Counted from the stretch's first letter, positions 15,224 to 24,621 are shown. The stretch: DNA of 64,000 bases from G965230065 sp965230065 (GCA_965230065.1 OZ245942.1:3100001-3164000), one strand, 5' to 3'. Notes: a model not told the origin generated them from the sequence alone. Program-made: numbers and translations.

Positions 15224-16476
15224 GGCATGAACATAATGTTTTGTTGGAGGCAATCACAAAGCCGGCCATAAACACTTTTCAGGGCTTGCTGTGAATAATC
15301 GCCTTGCAAAGCCTGTACAATCCGCCGGGACAAAGGGCCTTTTTGTAAAATTATTTCCATTGGTGTTTTCCAGGGTTTCAGGGTATCCGGATATGCCCCC
15401 AGGGCTTGCTCCCAGATGTGCTGCCACAAATCCCCGGCTGTGCAAATCTCCTTACCCTGCAATCCAAAACATTGCAGGTATGTTGCATTATTGATAACGG
15501 TTTGTTCACCATTGCGTATTACATGGCTGAATATGTCGAAAAGTGGGGGTATTTCACAGGCTTGTTGTTTTTTTAGTGAAACGTTTTTTTCTTCTACCAG
15601 CATCTTTAATGTGCTGATAATCAAAGAAAGAATGGCCAGGTCGGCTGCCGGGCATTCCTGTATATCCAGTACCCTGATTTCAATAGCACCCCGGTCAAAA
15701 CGTGCAATGGCGCCACGGGAATTGAGCCATACAGGTTCTAAAATATTATCGGGGTCATGTGGTGCAATTTCCCTGCGAATGGTATCGTAAATTTTTTGGT
15801 AATAATCTTCTTTAGAAAATACCTGCTCGGGAATTACCTTTCCGGTGAGGCAGGGTACATTTCGCTGGTTGGATTGGTAATAATCCAATCGCTTATCAGT
15901 GTATCCTGTCAGTTGTTTGTCCAGAATGGGAGAGCTGGCTGCCAAAGCAGGTAAAATAGGCAAAAGCAAACGGATAGCTGCATGTAAGCGGGCAAATTCC
16001 TCATCACCTTGAAAAGGCAGGTTAATGTGGGTGCTTTGTAAATTGGCCCATCCGTGCCCGCTGCAATTAAAAATCCGGTTATACGCCGCATAAACGTCCC
16101 CGTTGTCATGAGGCCACAGGCGAGTTTCCTCGTATGGGTTCATCCAGGGATGGGCGGCTGTGGGCATCAGCTTTGCACCAAAGGAAGCCAATAGGTTGTT
16201 CACTTCTGCTATATTTTCCTGAAAATGCTTGTTGAGGGCTACAAAGTCAGCCGCGGGCGGGTCACATTTTAGTTCCAGTACATGCAACACCAGCTCGTTT
16301 GACCAGGTGATTAGGCCTCTTTTCACATCGTTGCCATAATGCCCCAGTACTTTTTTCAGCACTTCATCGGCAATGGGTTTTACGGACAATGTGTCTTTAT
16401 CCACAATCATGTATTCCAGCTCTACACCGTACCGCTGAAATATTCGTATATGTTCTCGTTTTTCCATATTTTTCAA
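15220..16476 (-). CDS. GCS2-family carboxylate-amine (glutamate-cysteine-type) ligase
   Basis: 418 residues. The N-terminal GVELEYMIVD (Glu19, Glu21) supplies metal-binding residues of the glutamine-synthetase-like fold, and GHGWANLQSTHINLPF and AIEIRVLDIQECPAADLAI fit the GCS2 family. These enzymes join the gamma-carboxylate of glutamate, or a similar acid, to an amine with ATP. A true glutathione-type role would need a glutathione synthetase; the ATP-grasp gene 53 bases upstream could fill that place but is of the RLAN type, so the product is more likely a different small peptide or amide. The gene overlaps the downstream amidohydrolase by ATGA. Met4 is an alternative start. Confidence 0.88.
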   Translation of the reverse strand: MKNMEKREHIRIFQRYGVELEYMIVDKDTLSVKPIADEVLKKVLGHYGNDVKRGLITWSNELVLHVLELKCDPPAADFVALNKHFQENIAEVNNLLASFGAKLMPTAAHPWMNPYEETRLWPHDNGDVYAAYNRIFNCSGHGWANLQSTHINLPFQGDEEFARLHAAIRLLLPILPALAASSPILDKQLTGYTDKRLDYYQSNQRNVPCLTGKVIPEQVFSKEDYYQKIYDTIRREIAPHDPDNILEPVWLNSRGAIARFDRGAIEIRVLDIQECPAADLAILSLIISTLKMLVEEKNVSLKKQQACEIPPLFDIFSHVIRNGEQTVINNATYLQCFGLQGKEICTAGDLWQHIWEQALGAYPDTLKPWKTPMEIILQKGPLSRRIVQALQGDYSQQALKSVYGRLCDCLQQNIMFMP

Positions 16477-16506
16477 TACTAATTTCAGCAGCAGTCAAAC
16501 TGCCTG

Positions 16507-16527
16507 CTGCCGCTGCCTACTGCTACT
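16507..16527. repeat. second copy of the 21-nt dispersed repeat
   Basis: An exact copy of the 21-base sequence at 13777-13797 (beginning CTGCCGCTGCC) lies in the 53-base gap between the ATP-grasp and GCS2 genes. Here the left pairing arm is missing, so it may be a decayed or mobile half of the hairpin unit. Confidence 0.85.
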
Positions 16528-16529
16528 CC

Positions 16530-17975
16530 CTAATACACTTTCACTCTTTGCATAAAAATCTCCATAATGCGGAGGTATAAGTTATCTTTTTCTACCTTGT
16601 CTTCTATGCCCGCATCAATGCTGGGGTTGTCATTCACTTCAATCACGTAAAATTTACCGTTAGCTTCCTTCACATCAACCCCATATAAACCGTCTCCAAT
16701 AAGCCGGGTAGCTTCCAGGGCTGTTTTGATAAGCTGGCCGGGTGCTTCACTCAGGGGAATAGTTCCGGTTTTTCCTTCCCCGACTTTTGTCTTTTCCCAG
16801 TTTACAATTTGCCAATGGTTGCGCGCCATAAAATATTTGCAGATATAAAGCGGTTGATGGTTCAGGATACCCACCCGCCAGTCAAAATCGGTGGGCAAAA
16901 ACTCCTGGGCTATGAGCAGGTCAGAAGTTTGAAACAATTCAGTCAGCGACCGTTTGAGCGAGGCTTCATCTTTTACTTTTACCACCCCTTTTGAAAATGC
17001 ACTGTCGGGTTGCTTGAGGATAAAAGGAAACTGAAAATCCTTCAAATCGTCTTTCGCGCTTTCCTTCTGAACGATGGTCGATTTTGGGGTCAATATTTTA
17101 TTGGTTGTGAGCAGTTCGTTCAGGTATACTTTGTTGGTACATTTCAGGATAGATTCCGGGTCGTCTATCACCACCAGTCCGTCGGCTTCAGCCTTTTTGG
17201 CAAAGCGAAAAGTATGATGGTTGACGTTGGTAGTTTCCCTGATAAACAAAGCATCGTATTGAATAAGCTTGCCAAAATCGTTTTTTGTAATAACATCCAC
17301 ACCAAACCCTACTTTATCAGCAGCTTTGGTAAATTTCTGAATGGCTTTGGCATCGGAAGGAGGCATTTGCTCTTCGGGATTCACTAAAATGGCCAAATCA
17401 TACTTTTTTCGCTGATAGCCCTTTTTGAGTGTGTTTTTTCCTGAAAAATAGTTTTCCAATGCTGCTGTGAGCACGGGTTTATCTTCTGAAGGGATTTCCG
17501 GAAAACCCAAAGGCTTGAGCGATTGCAGTGCCCATTTGTTCTTTTTCACAAAGCTGGCTTTCAAAATAGGTGCCTGCATCAGGTTGAACAAAGTAGTAGC
17601 CAGGCGGTTGTACTGCTCGTTTTTGGTTTTGCCCAGGTGTACGCAAAACTCCAGATTGTCAGCTTTTTCATTTTTAAAAGTCTGCTGTATCAGGTCGTCA
17701 AAATCCTGCGCATCTTCCCGGATGAGGGATGGAAAGCGAAAATCCTGTACGGTTGAAATACTCGGAATTGCCTTATGCCCCCTTGCCTCTGACAAAAGCG
17801 AAACATAATACCCTGCGCTTTGGTACTGGTACGATTTGCACAGATTAATAATTTTAATATTACTGGCAGTTTGGTATTTATCACTCGAAATATATTCGGC
17901 TGGTGAAATTACAGTTACTCCCTCCAGGTGAATATTCCAGTTATTCGGGTTTTCGGTTATGATTAGTTTTGGCAT
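16530..17975 (-). CDS. RimK-like ATP-grasp ligase with N-terminal RLAN domain
   Basis: 481 residues. The first about 170 residues (beginning PKLIITENPNNWN, then INLCKSYQYQSAGYYVSLLSEARGH) fit the RLAN domain that precedes a subset of RimK-like ligases. The C-terminal ATP-grasp has NKVYLNELL (about 278), the nucleotide-binding FPFILKQPDSAFSKGV, QEFLPTDFDWRVGIL and the metal-binding VIEVNDNPS (Glu446, Asn448, Asn450). The reaction would be ATP-dependent amide bond formation, typically adding an amino acid to a carboxylate. The first 35 bases overlap the C39-like gene, suggesting coupled translation. Partners on both sides (peptidase, GCS2 ligase, amidohydrolase) point to synthesis and turnover of one small molecule. 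Confidence 0.87.
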   Translation of the reverse strand: MPKLIITENPNNWNIHLEGVTVISPAEYISSDKYQTASNIKIINLCKSYQYQSAGYYVSLLSEARGHKAIPSISTVQDFRFPSLIREDAQDFDDLIQQTFKNEKADNLEFCVHLGKTKNEQYNRLATTLFNLMQAPILKASFVKKNKWALQSLKPLGFPEIPSEDKPVLTAALENYFSGKNTLKKGYQRKKYDLAILVNPEEQMPPSDAKAIQKFTKAADKVGFGVDVITKNDFGKLIQYDALFIRETTNVNHHTFRFAKKAEADGLVVIDDPESILKCTNKVYLNELLTTNKILTPKSTIVQKESAKDDLKDFQFPFILKQPDSAFSKGVVKVKDEASLKRSLTELFQTSDLLIAQEFLPTDFDWRVGILNHQPLYICKYFMARNHWQIVNWEKTKVGEGKTGTIPLSEAPGQLIKTALEATRLIGDGLYGVDVKEANGKFYVIEVNDNPSIDAGIEDKVEKDNLYLRIMEIFMQRVKVY

Positions 17976-18708
17976 GTTGTGTTTTAGAATGATTAGGTTG
18001 AATAATTAGCAAATTGGCGTCATAAGTAACAATGCCAAGCATGATGGCATTCAATAGCCTGTCAATACCCACTTTGTAATGCTGCGAGTCAGACATGGGG
18101 TTGGCGTGCAGCGGATCGGCAATATATACTTCCTTGTTAGCCCTGGAATATCCGTTGATTACTACAAAATGCCCGGCTGGTTCTCCTTTTATATCATCAT
18201 ATTGGTTGGTCTCGCCAATTTCCCGCTGGCTTTGGTACAAATAAGTAGCACTCAGGCCTGTAAGGACAGGTATTTTTTTGGTAAGGTATTTTTTCAGCAA
18301 TTTTACAGTGAGTTCTTCAAACTTTATTTTGCCTCCCATACTCAGGTACTGTAAATAAGCTTTTGAAGCATACCGTATTTTTTTGCTGCTTTTGTACTGG
18401 ATTTGCTGCTTCAACTTCTCGGAAAGGTCAACGTTTGGCTGGCTGAACCAGGAAGGATCGAAAATATGCAGGTTATAGGTATAGAGTGTTACGTCATACC
18501 CTTTTTTTAAAGCATGCATGCCCAGCATCACGCCCAAGGTGCCTCCACCCTTGAGCTGTTGTACCTGCCGGATAACATCATCAATACCAATGGTCTCGTG
18601 ATAATAATTATAAACGGCGTGCAGGCATGTTGGGCCACAGGTAACATCATCGGGTTGGGCTTTGATGTTAACTTTTAAAATAGCACCATTCGAGTCAATA
18701 TTTTCCAT
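17941..18708 (-). CDS. C39/papain-like cysteine peptidase, first gene of the ligase operon
   Basis: 255 residues. The N-terminal QPDDVTCGPTCLHAVYNYY matches the C39-like papain fold: Gln18 as oxyanion residue, Cys24 as nucleophile. EPAGHFVVINGY gives His180 and VYIADPL gives Asp198, so the catalytic triad looks complete. There is no signal peptide, transporter fusion or membrane segment, so unlike bacteriocin C39 leader peptidases it should act in the cytoplasm. It overlaps the ATP-grasp ligase gene by 35 bases. In this setting it may trim a peptide substrate, hydrolyse a conjugate, or act in reverse as an amide-transferring enzyme; the sequence does not decide between these. Confidence 0.8.
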   Translation of the reverse strand: MENIDSNGAILKVNIKAQPDDVTCGPTCLHAVYNYYHETIGIDDVIRQVQQLKGGGTLGVMLGMHALKKGYDVTLYTYNLHIFDPSWFSQPNVDLSEKLKQQIQYKSSKKIRYASKAYLQYLSMGGKIKFEELTVKLLKKYLTKKIPVLTGLSATYLYQSQREIGETNQYDDIKGEPAGHFVVINGYSRANKEVYIADPLHANPMSDSQHYKVGIDRLLNAIMLGIVTYDANLLIIQPNHSKTQHAKTNHNRKPE

Positions 18709-19394
18709 ATATCTAATAAACAGTGCAGACTATTACGGAAAAGGTGAAAAAAAGTGGCGGATAGGAAGCAAAATATTTTGAGGGTATTCATAGCAACGAA
18801 TCTGCTGCCGGGTGATTTGCAGTTTTTTTATCGAGAAAGTTATCTGCCTATGCTGATTTTGCTTTTCACTTTGAAAGTATTTTTCAAAATGGTAAAGCTA
18901 AGTTTTATCAATTCTATAAAAAGCAAAGGCCATATCAGATACGCCTCCCGGAGTTTGGTAGCTAATTCTTTTAAAAGTTACAAGATGTAGAACTATCTGA
19001 AAATAATACAAAAGATGCCAGGGTGTTATTTTGATGTAGGGGAGGGCATCCTTCAAAAAATTCTTACCAATTTAAGATTCATTCCTGAGTAAATGCTTTA
19101 TTTCTGTATTTTCCTTAAATAATACAAAAAGTTTTCACCAATATAGTAAAACATTCAAAAAAGCAGGAAAGCATTATTATTTGGATATTATACAATATGC
19201 TGTTCTTCCTGATCGCCTGCCTTCAGATCATTACATGTTGATTAATTCCTCATCTTAAAAATGTTCACGTCTTTGCTTTCATACACGCACAGTTTGAGCT
19301 GACTGAAACAGTTCGGTTTCATAAAGCTTACCGGTGACTCAGCCAGCTTAAGCTTTGTAGACATATGTGTGTTTGATTACTAAAATTATTTACT
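18709..19394. other. 686-base divergent intergenic region
   Basis: This AT-rich gap separates the minus-strand ligase operon from the large plus-strand secreted protein and should hold both promoters. I found no perfect TAnnTTTG element; TAAGCTTTG at 19349-19357 has one extra base and is a weak candidate for the downstream gene. A 78-codon plus-strand frame (18754-18990) is not protein-like enough to call. Confidence 0.5.
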
Positions 19395-22300
19395 ATGGTG
19401 TTATTGGTACGAATTAAGTTGCTGAATTATCTATTAACTTCAGCATTATCTTTTCTAATTGTTTTAGGGAATGTATTCCCCGTTAATGCTGGTGAAAATG
19501 CCTTATCATCAGAAGTAGTTAGCATAAAAGGCGAATTACGGAAGTGGCACAAGGTAACGCTTGAGGTAGCGGGCCCTGAAGCAAGTGAGGGCGGGACATT
19601 AAACCCGTTTTTAGACATCCGCCTGGATGTGACATTCCGTCAGGGGCAGAAGGAGTATGTAGTACCGGGATACTATGCAGCTGATGGCAAAGCAGGTGAG
19701 AGCAGTGCCAGTGATGGGAATGTATGGAAAGTACATTTTGCCCCTGATGCCACGGGCAGGTGGGAATACAGTGTATCCTTTCGCAAAGGATCGGGCATTG
19801 CGGTGAACGGAGCTTCGGGCACTTCCCTGTCAGGGGATGGTGCCAGCGGTAGCTTCACGGTGGGTGAGAGCAACAAACAAGCTCCCGACAACCGTGCCCG
19901 TGGTCGTTTGGAGTATGTAGGTGAGCGTTACCTTCGATATGCAGAAACGGGGGAATACTTTATCAAAGGAGGCCCAGATGCGCCTGAGAACTTTTTGGCA
20001 TATGCTGATTTTGATGGCACGCAAAACAATGATGGGATATCCGATGAGTTGATCAAAAGCTGGTCAGCGCACAAGCAAGACTGGCGCAGCGGGGATGCCA
20101 GCTGGCAGGGAGGCAAAGGCAAAGGGATGATCGGTGCATTGAACTACCTGGCCGGTCAGGGGCTGAATGTATTTTCGTTTTTGACCCTGAACATCCTGGG
20201 TGATGACAAGAATGTGTTTCCTTATGTGAAGTACAATGGTAAGTTATCGGGCAGCCCTGTAGAAGACCGGTTGCGGTTTGATGTGAGCAAGCTGGCCCAG
20301 TGGGAGGCAGTATTTGAGTATGCCGAGACGCTGGGCATGTTCCTGCATATCAAGTTACAGGAAACAGAAGTGGACGAGCTGCTGGACGGGGGCAAGCTGG
20401 GTGTGGAGCGCAAACTCTACTACCGGGAGATGATCGCCCGTTTTGGCCATCACCTGGCACTGAACTGGAACCTGGGCGAAGAGCACATGCTGTACTTCAA
20501 GATAGGGGACAAAGAGAACAAGTATTTACAGCAATACGGGGAATACTTTTATGAGCAAGACCCCTACCACCACCACCTGGTGGTACATACCCGTCCTGAC
20601 AGGAAATACAAGGTATACCCGTATTTACTGGGAGATCAGTCAAAGCTGACAGGATTTTCCTTGCAGAGTTATTACAGCAACGTACATGCCGATACACGTT
20701 ATTGGCTGTCAGAGTCAGAGAAGGCAGGGCGTGTATGGGTAACGAGCAATGACGAGCAGGGCCCTGCCGGGGACGGTCTGTTGCCCGACGGTCCGGGGAA
20801 TAATTACGATGCCATCCGCAAGAATGTATTGTGGGGCAACCTGATGGCCGGGGGCAGTGGGTGTGAGTTTTATTTTGGTTATGAGCATGCCCAGTCGGAC
20901 CTGAGTTGTGAAGACTGGCGGAGCCGTTCGGGCTTCTGGGGTTATGTAGGGCATGCTTTGTCGTTTTTCAGGGATCATGTACCCTACTGGGAGATGGCAG
21001 GAGCAGACGGGCTGGTAGGCGGCGGAGGCAACAGCAATGAGAAATACTGCCTGGCCAAAGAGGGGGAAGTATATGTGGTGTACCTGTCCAATGGTGGCAG
21101 TACAAGCATAGACCTGCAGGAAGGCAGCTATACAGTGAAGTGGTACAACCCCCGCAAGGGAGGTCAATTGGTAGAAGGAAGTGTAAAAACCATCACAGGC
21201 AGTGGGGTCAATATTGGTACGCCCCCCACAGAAGCAAACCAGGACTGGGTAGCCTTGCTGGAGCGCAGTGGTGATGTAGAGATGAACATCAGCAAGTTTG
21301 TATTGTATGATACAGAAAGCAACAGCATCCTGGCCGACCCCCTGGAAGATGGGGCAGTGATACAGGCAGATGAGAAAGTGAGTGTGGTAGCAGTGAGTGA
21401 GCCCACAGTAGTGGGCAGTGTGCAGTTCAAAGTAAACGGGCAGGAGGCCCATGTGAGTAATAGCATGCCGTATGCCATAGCCGGACACAGTGGAGGTGGC
21501 AGTGCTGCGGGAGCTGTTGAAGAAGAAGATGGCATAGCACTATGGGAGGCAGAAAGCATTCCGGTGCAGGGGGAGTGGAAGTTAGAGCAGCAGGTGAAAG
21601 GCTACAGTGGGAATGGGTATTACAACTGGAAGGGAGCTGATTACTTCAAGAAGCCGGGCAATGGCATATTGCGCTATAAGGTGAAGGTAAGTAAGGCGGG
21701 TAATTATCAGTTTTTGTTCCGTACGAAAAACACGTTTGAGATCAGCGGTGAGCATAATGACTCCTGGGTGCAGTTGCCCAGCGGGGAGAATGTGGCTGGT
21801 GAAGAACCCTTGAACAAAGATTGGGTGAAGGTGTTCCAGTCCCAGCACCGGAAGTGGAGTTGGCAGGCGCGAACGGTAGACCATGTAGACCGTCCGATCC
21901 GGGTGTATTTGGAGGCAGGGGTGCATGAGGTGTTGCTCTCGGGCAGGAGCCATGGACATGCCATAGACCGCATCGCTTTGTTCAGGTATGAAGAAGTGAA
22001 CTTCAGTGAAGATAAGTTTGACGGGCTGCCCAACTCAAAGCAGGTGGGTGGGGAGCAGGTACTGCATGCCTGGCCCTTAACAATAGGCACACACTCCATC
22101 ACCGCTACTCCTTTTACCGGAAAAAATGCTGATGGAACTGCTGGCAAAGGTATAAGTATCAGTGTCAATGTTGTAGATGGAAATAATACAAACATTCCAC
22201 CTTCAACGCCTAACAATTTAGTAGCTAATGCTGTATCGGCGAGCCAGATAGATTTAGCATGGAAAGACAATGCAGGTGATGAAGAAGGGTTTAAAGTAGA

Positions 22301-24563
22301 GCGTTCAACTAACGGTGGGGATACATTCACCAATGTAGCCACAGTAGGAAAGAATACGACTACATATTCCAGCAAAAACCTGTCAGGCAACACTACCTAT
22401 CAGTACCGTGTTCGGGCATTCAACAGTGCAGGTAACTCATCTTACAGCAATGTAGTTACAGCCACAACCCAGGCAGATGGCGGCAGTGGTGGCAGCAATA
22501 CGGATGCAGTGAGTTTACTGCCAGAAGCAGACTCATGGGTGATTGGTGCGAAGCCGGGTGATAACTATGGTGCACAGAGTGAGTTCAAAGTGCGGTATGC
22601 TAATGGAGACTGGACAAAAGAATCATATTTACGGTTTGACCTGGGCAATGAGAGTGGGGTGATAGAACGGGCAGAGTTGATTTTGCATGTTACAGAATCT
22701 ACGGAAGCAGTGGATCACACGGTATCGCATGTAAGTGATGACAGTTGGACAGAGCATGGCATTACCTGGAGCAACAAGCCAGCTTCGGCAAGTGGCTACC
22801 TGGATATGGCGCGGGTTACAGGCACAGGAGCAGTAACATTTGATGTAACTTCGAAGGTACAGGAAGAATTGGGTAGCAAAATATCCTTTTTGCTCCAAGC
22901 CTTGCAGAATGTGAAGCCTCATATCAAGTATGCTTCCAAAGAGCATGAAAATGTGAGCTTCAAGCCTGTGCTGAAAATTACTTACACTGATGAGCAACCA
23001 TCTGTAACCATTCCTGCTGCAGCCAATAATTTAGCGGCTAATGCTGTATCGGCGAGCCAGATAGATTTAGCATGGAAAGACAATTCAGGTGATGAAGAAG
23101 GGTTTAAAGTAGAGCGTTCAACTAACGGTGGGGATACATTCACCAATGTAGCCACAGTAGGAAAGAATACGACTACATATTCCAGCAAAAACCTGTCAGG
23201 CAACACTACCTATCAGTACCGTGTTCGGGCATTCAACAGTGCAGGTAACTCATCTTACAGCAATGTAGTTACAGCCACAACCCAGGCAGATGGTGGCAGT
23301 GGTGGCAGCAATACGGATGCAGTGAGTTTACTGCCAGAAGCAGACTCATGGGTGATTGGTGCGAAGCCGGGTGATAACTATGGTGCACAGAGTGAGTTCA
23401 AAGTGCGGTATGCCAATGGAGACTGGACAAAAGAATCATATTTACGGTTTGACCTGGGCAATGAGAGTGGGGTGATAGAACGGGCAGAGTTGATTTTGCA
23501 TGTTACAGAATCTACGGAAGCAGTGGACCACACGGTATCGTATGTAAGTGATGACAGTTGGACAGAGCATGGTATTACCTGGAGCAACAAGCCAGCTTCG
23601 GCAAGTGGCTACCTGGATATGGCGCGGGTTACAGGCACAGGAGCCGTTACGTTTGATGTAACCTCCAAGGTGCAGGAAGAGTTAGGCGATCGGGTATCAT
23701 TTTTAGTACGGGCGATCCAGAATGTGAAGCCCCACATCAAGTATGCTTCCAAAGAGCATGAAAACGTGAGCTTCAAGCCCATATTAAAAATTACCTACAC
23801 TGAAGAAGGACAAGAACCGCCTGCTACGGTTCCTCCGCCAGTGCCTACTCCGGAGCCAGAGCCTGCGTTTGCAGTTACAAAACTGGTATTGTACAATACG
23901 AAAACTGACGAGATCATCGGAGTGCATGACCCTGTTCAGGACGGAGCGATCATTGACCTGGATGCATTGGGAGTGGACGAAATCAGCATGGAAGCGATTA
24001 CGGAACCCCAAACTGTAGGTAGTGTGAAGTTTTTAGTAAACGGAAAAAGCTTCCGTACAGAAAATGTGGCTCCTTATGCATTGAACGGGGACATTGACGG
24101 AAATTTTGGCCCCTGGAACTTCTCCACCGGCAAAAATACGGTGACCGCTATTCCTTATAAGGAGAAAAAAGCTTCCGGTGAAAAAGGAGAGGCGATGACA
24201 GTCACCATCACCATCAAACAAGGAGCTTCGCTTAGGGTAGCCGGTACAGATACCAAGAAAAAGGGTGAAAGCAAAAACGAAGAGGTTGCAGTTGCTACTG
24301 ACAACATCGATTCTTTCATAGAAAAGGAAACCTGGAAAGTAGTGGTTTATCCTAATCCGGTGAGCGATGTGTTGCATATAGCTGCCAGTGGTTCTGGTAC
24401 ATATTCTCTGTACGGATTGCATGGCAGGATGACGAGGTCAGGGAAAATCTCAGGCGGAGATGCAACTTACATCAATGTGTCTTCACTGCCTTCAGGCGTG
24501 TATTATCTTAAAATAGCGACAAAAGAGGGCGTTTCCTCACAAAAAATTATGATTTCTCGTTAA
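19395..24563 (+). CDS. DUF5060-type glycosidase-like T9SS protein with duplicated Fn3-DNRLRE modules
   Basis: 1722 residues. A signal peptide (to about VNA32) precedes a DUF5060-like beta domain (about 43-155, WHKVTLEVAGPEA ... WEYSVSF), then a TIM-barrel-like region (about 165-560, with GGPDAPENFLAY, HIKLQETE, LNWNLGEEH, WVTSNDEQGP) and a collagen-binding-like beta domain. Two acids in LQETE and GEEH are plausible catalytic candidates, so a polysaccharide hydrolase is likely. Next comes an Ig-like domain split by a carbohydrate-binding-like insert (about 697-885), two Fn3 + DNRLRE (CBM96-like) units (about 936-1197 and 1209-1470), a second, unsplit Ig-like domain (about 1496-1610), and a T9SS type A tail (about 1645-1722). 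The DNRLRE domain is known from alginate- and cell-wall-binding proteins. No susC/susD pair is nearby. Confidence 0.85.
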   Translation: MVLLVRIKLLNYLLTSALSFLIVLGNVFPVNAGENALSSEVVSIKGELRKWHKVTLEVAGPEASEGGTLNPFLDIRLDVTFRQGQKEYVVPGYYAADGKAGESSASDGNVWKVHFAPDATGRWEYSVSFRKGSGIAVNGASGTSLSGDGASGSFTVGESNKQAPDNRARGRLEYVGERYLRYAETGEYFIKGGPDAPENFLAYADFDGTQNNDGISDELIKSWSAHKQDWRSGDASWQGGKGKGMIGALNYLAGQGLNVFSFLTLNILGDDKNVFPYVKYNGKLSGSPVEDRLRFDVSKLAQWEAVFEYAETLGMFLHIKLQETEVDELLDGGKLGVERKLYYREMIARFGHHLALNWNLGEEHMLYFKIGDKENKYLQQYGEYFYEQDPYHHHLVVHTRPDRKYKVYPYLLGDQSKLTGFSLQSYYSNVHADTRYWLSESEKAGRVWVTSNDEQGPAGDGLLPDGPGNNYDAIRKNVLWGNLMAGGSGCEFYFGYEHAQSDLSCEDWRSRSGFWGYVGHALSFFRDHVPYWEMAGADGLVGGGGNSNEKYCLAKEGEVYVVYLSNGGSTSIDLQEGSYTVKWYNPRKGGQLVEGSVKTITGSGVNIGTPPTEANQDWVALLERSGDVEMNISKFVLYDTESNSILADPLEDGAVIQADEKVSVVAVSEPTVVGSVQFKVNGQEAHVSNSMPYAIAGHSGGGSAAGAVEEEDGIALWEAESIPVQGEWKLEQQVKGYSGNGYYNWKGADYFKKPGNGILRYKVKVSKAGNYQFLFRTKNTFEISGEHNDSWVQLPSGENVAGEEPLNKDWVKVFQSQHRKWSWQARTVDHVDRPIRVYLEAGVHEVLLSGRSHGHAIDRIALFRYEEVNFSEDKFDGLPNSKQVGGEQVLHAWPLTIGTHSITATPFTGKNADGTAGKGISISVNVVDGNNTNIPPSTPNNLVANAVSASQIDLAWKDNAGDEEGFKVERSTNGGDTFTNVATVGKNTTTYSSKNLSGNTTYQYRVRAFNSAGNSSYSNVVTATTQADGGSGGSNTDAVSLLPEADSWVIGAKPGDNYGAQSEFKVRYANGDWTKESYLRFDLGNESGVIERAELILHVTESTEAVDHTVSHVSDDSWTEHGITWSNKPASASGYLDMARVTGTGAVTFDVTSKVQEELGSKISFLLQALQNVKPHIKYASKEHENVSFKPVLKITYTDEQPSVTIPAAANNLAANAVSASQIDLAWKDNSGDEEGFKVERSTNGGDTFTNVATVGKNTTTYSSKNLSGNTTYQYRVRAFNSAGNSSYSNVVTATTQADGGSGGSNTDAVSLLPEADSWVIGAKPGDNYGAQSEFKVRYANGDWTKESYLRFDLGNESGVIERAELILHVTESTEAVDHTVSYVSDDSWTEHGITWSNKPASASGYLDMARVTGTGAVTFDVTSKVQEELGDRVSFLVRAIQNVKPHIKYASKEHENVSFKPILKITYTEEGQEPPATVPPPVPTPEPEPAFAVTKLVLYNTKTDEIIGVHDPVQDGAIIDLDALGVDEISMEAITEPQTVGSVKFLVNGKSFRTENVAPYALNGDIDGNFGPWNFSTGKNTVTAIPYKEKKASGEKGEAMTVTITIKQGASLRVAGTDTKKKGESKNEEVAVATDNIDSFIEKETWKVVVYPNPVSDVLHIAASGSGTYSLYGLHGRMTRSGKISGGDATYINVSSLPSGVYYLKIATKEGVSSQKIMISR
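22224..23802 (+). repeat. 813-bp in-frame tandem duplication (Fn3 + DNRLRE)
   Basis: The segment 22224-22989 recurs at 23037-23802 with an exact period of 813 bp (271 codons). By eye only about six differences occur in the first about 600 bp, most of them synonymous, while the last about 150 bp differ at many positions. The boundary near 22830/23643 suggests gene conversion limited to the first part, or a duplication joined to an older paralogous end. Confidence 0.95.
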
Positions 24564-24584
24564 AATAAATTTTAGTTTAAAATT

Positions 24585-24621
24585 AAAAAAGTGTTGCAAT
24601 TAACTTTGCAGCACTTTTTTT
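24585..24621 (+). terminator. intrinsic terminator after the DUF5060-type gene
   Basis: AAAAAAGTGTTGCA and TGCAGCACTTTTTTT form a stem (one T-G wobble) with an 8-base loop, followed by a T-run. It starts 22 bases after the stop codon. Confidence 0.85.

Noticed and set aside
18754..18990. A 78-codon plus-strand frame in the divergent gap before the DUF5060-type gene
   Set aside because: No start context, promoter or recognisable motif; composition fits AT-rich non-coding DNA.
20715..21488. A 257-codon minus-strand frame inside the DUF5060-type gene
   Set aside because: Antisense to a well-supported secreted protein and lacking domain features.
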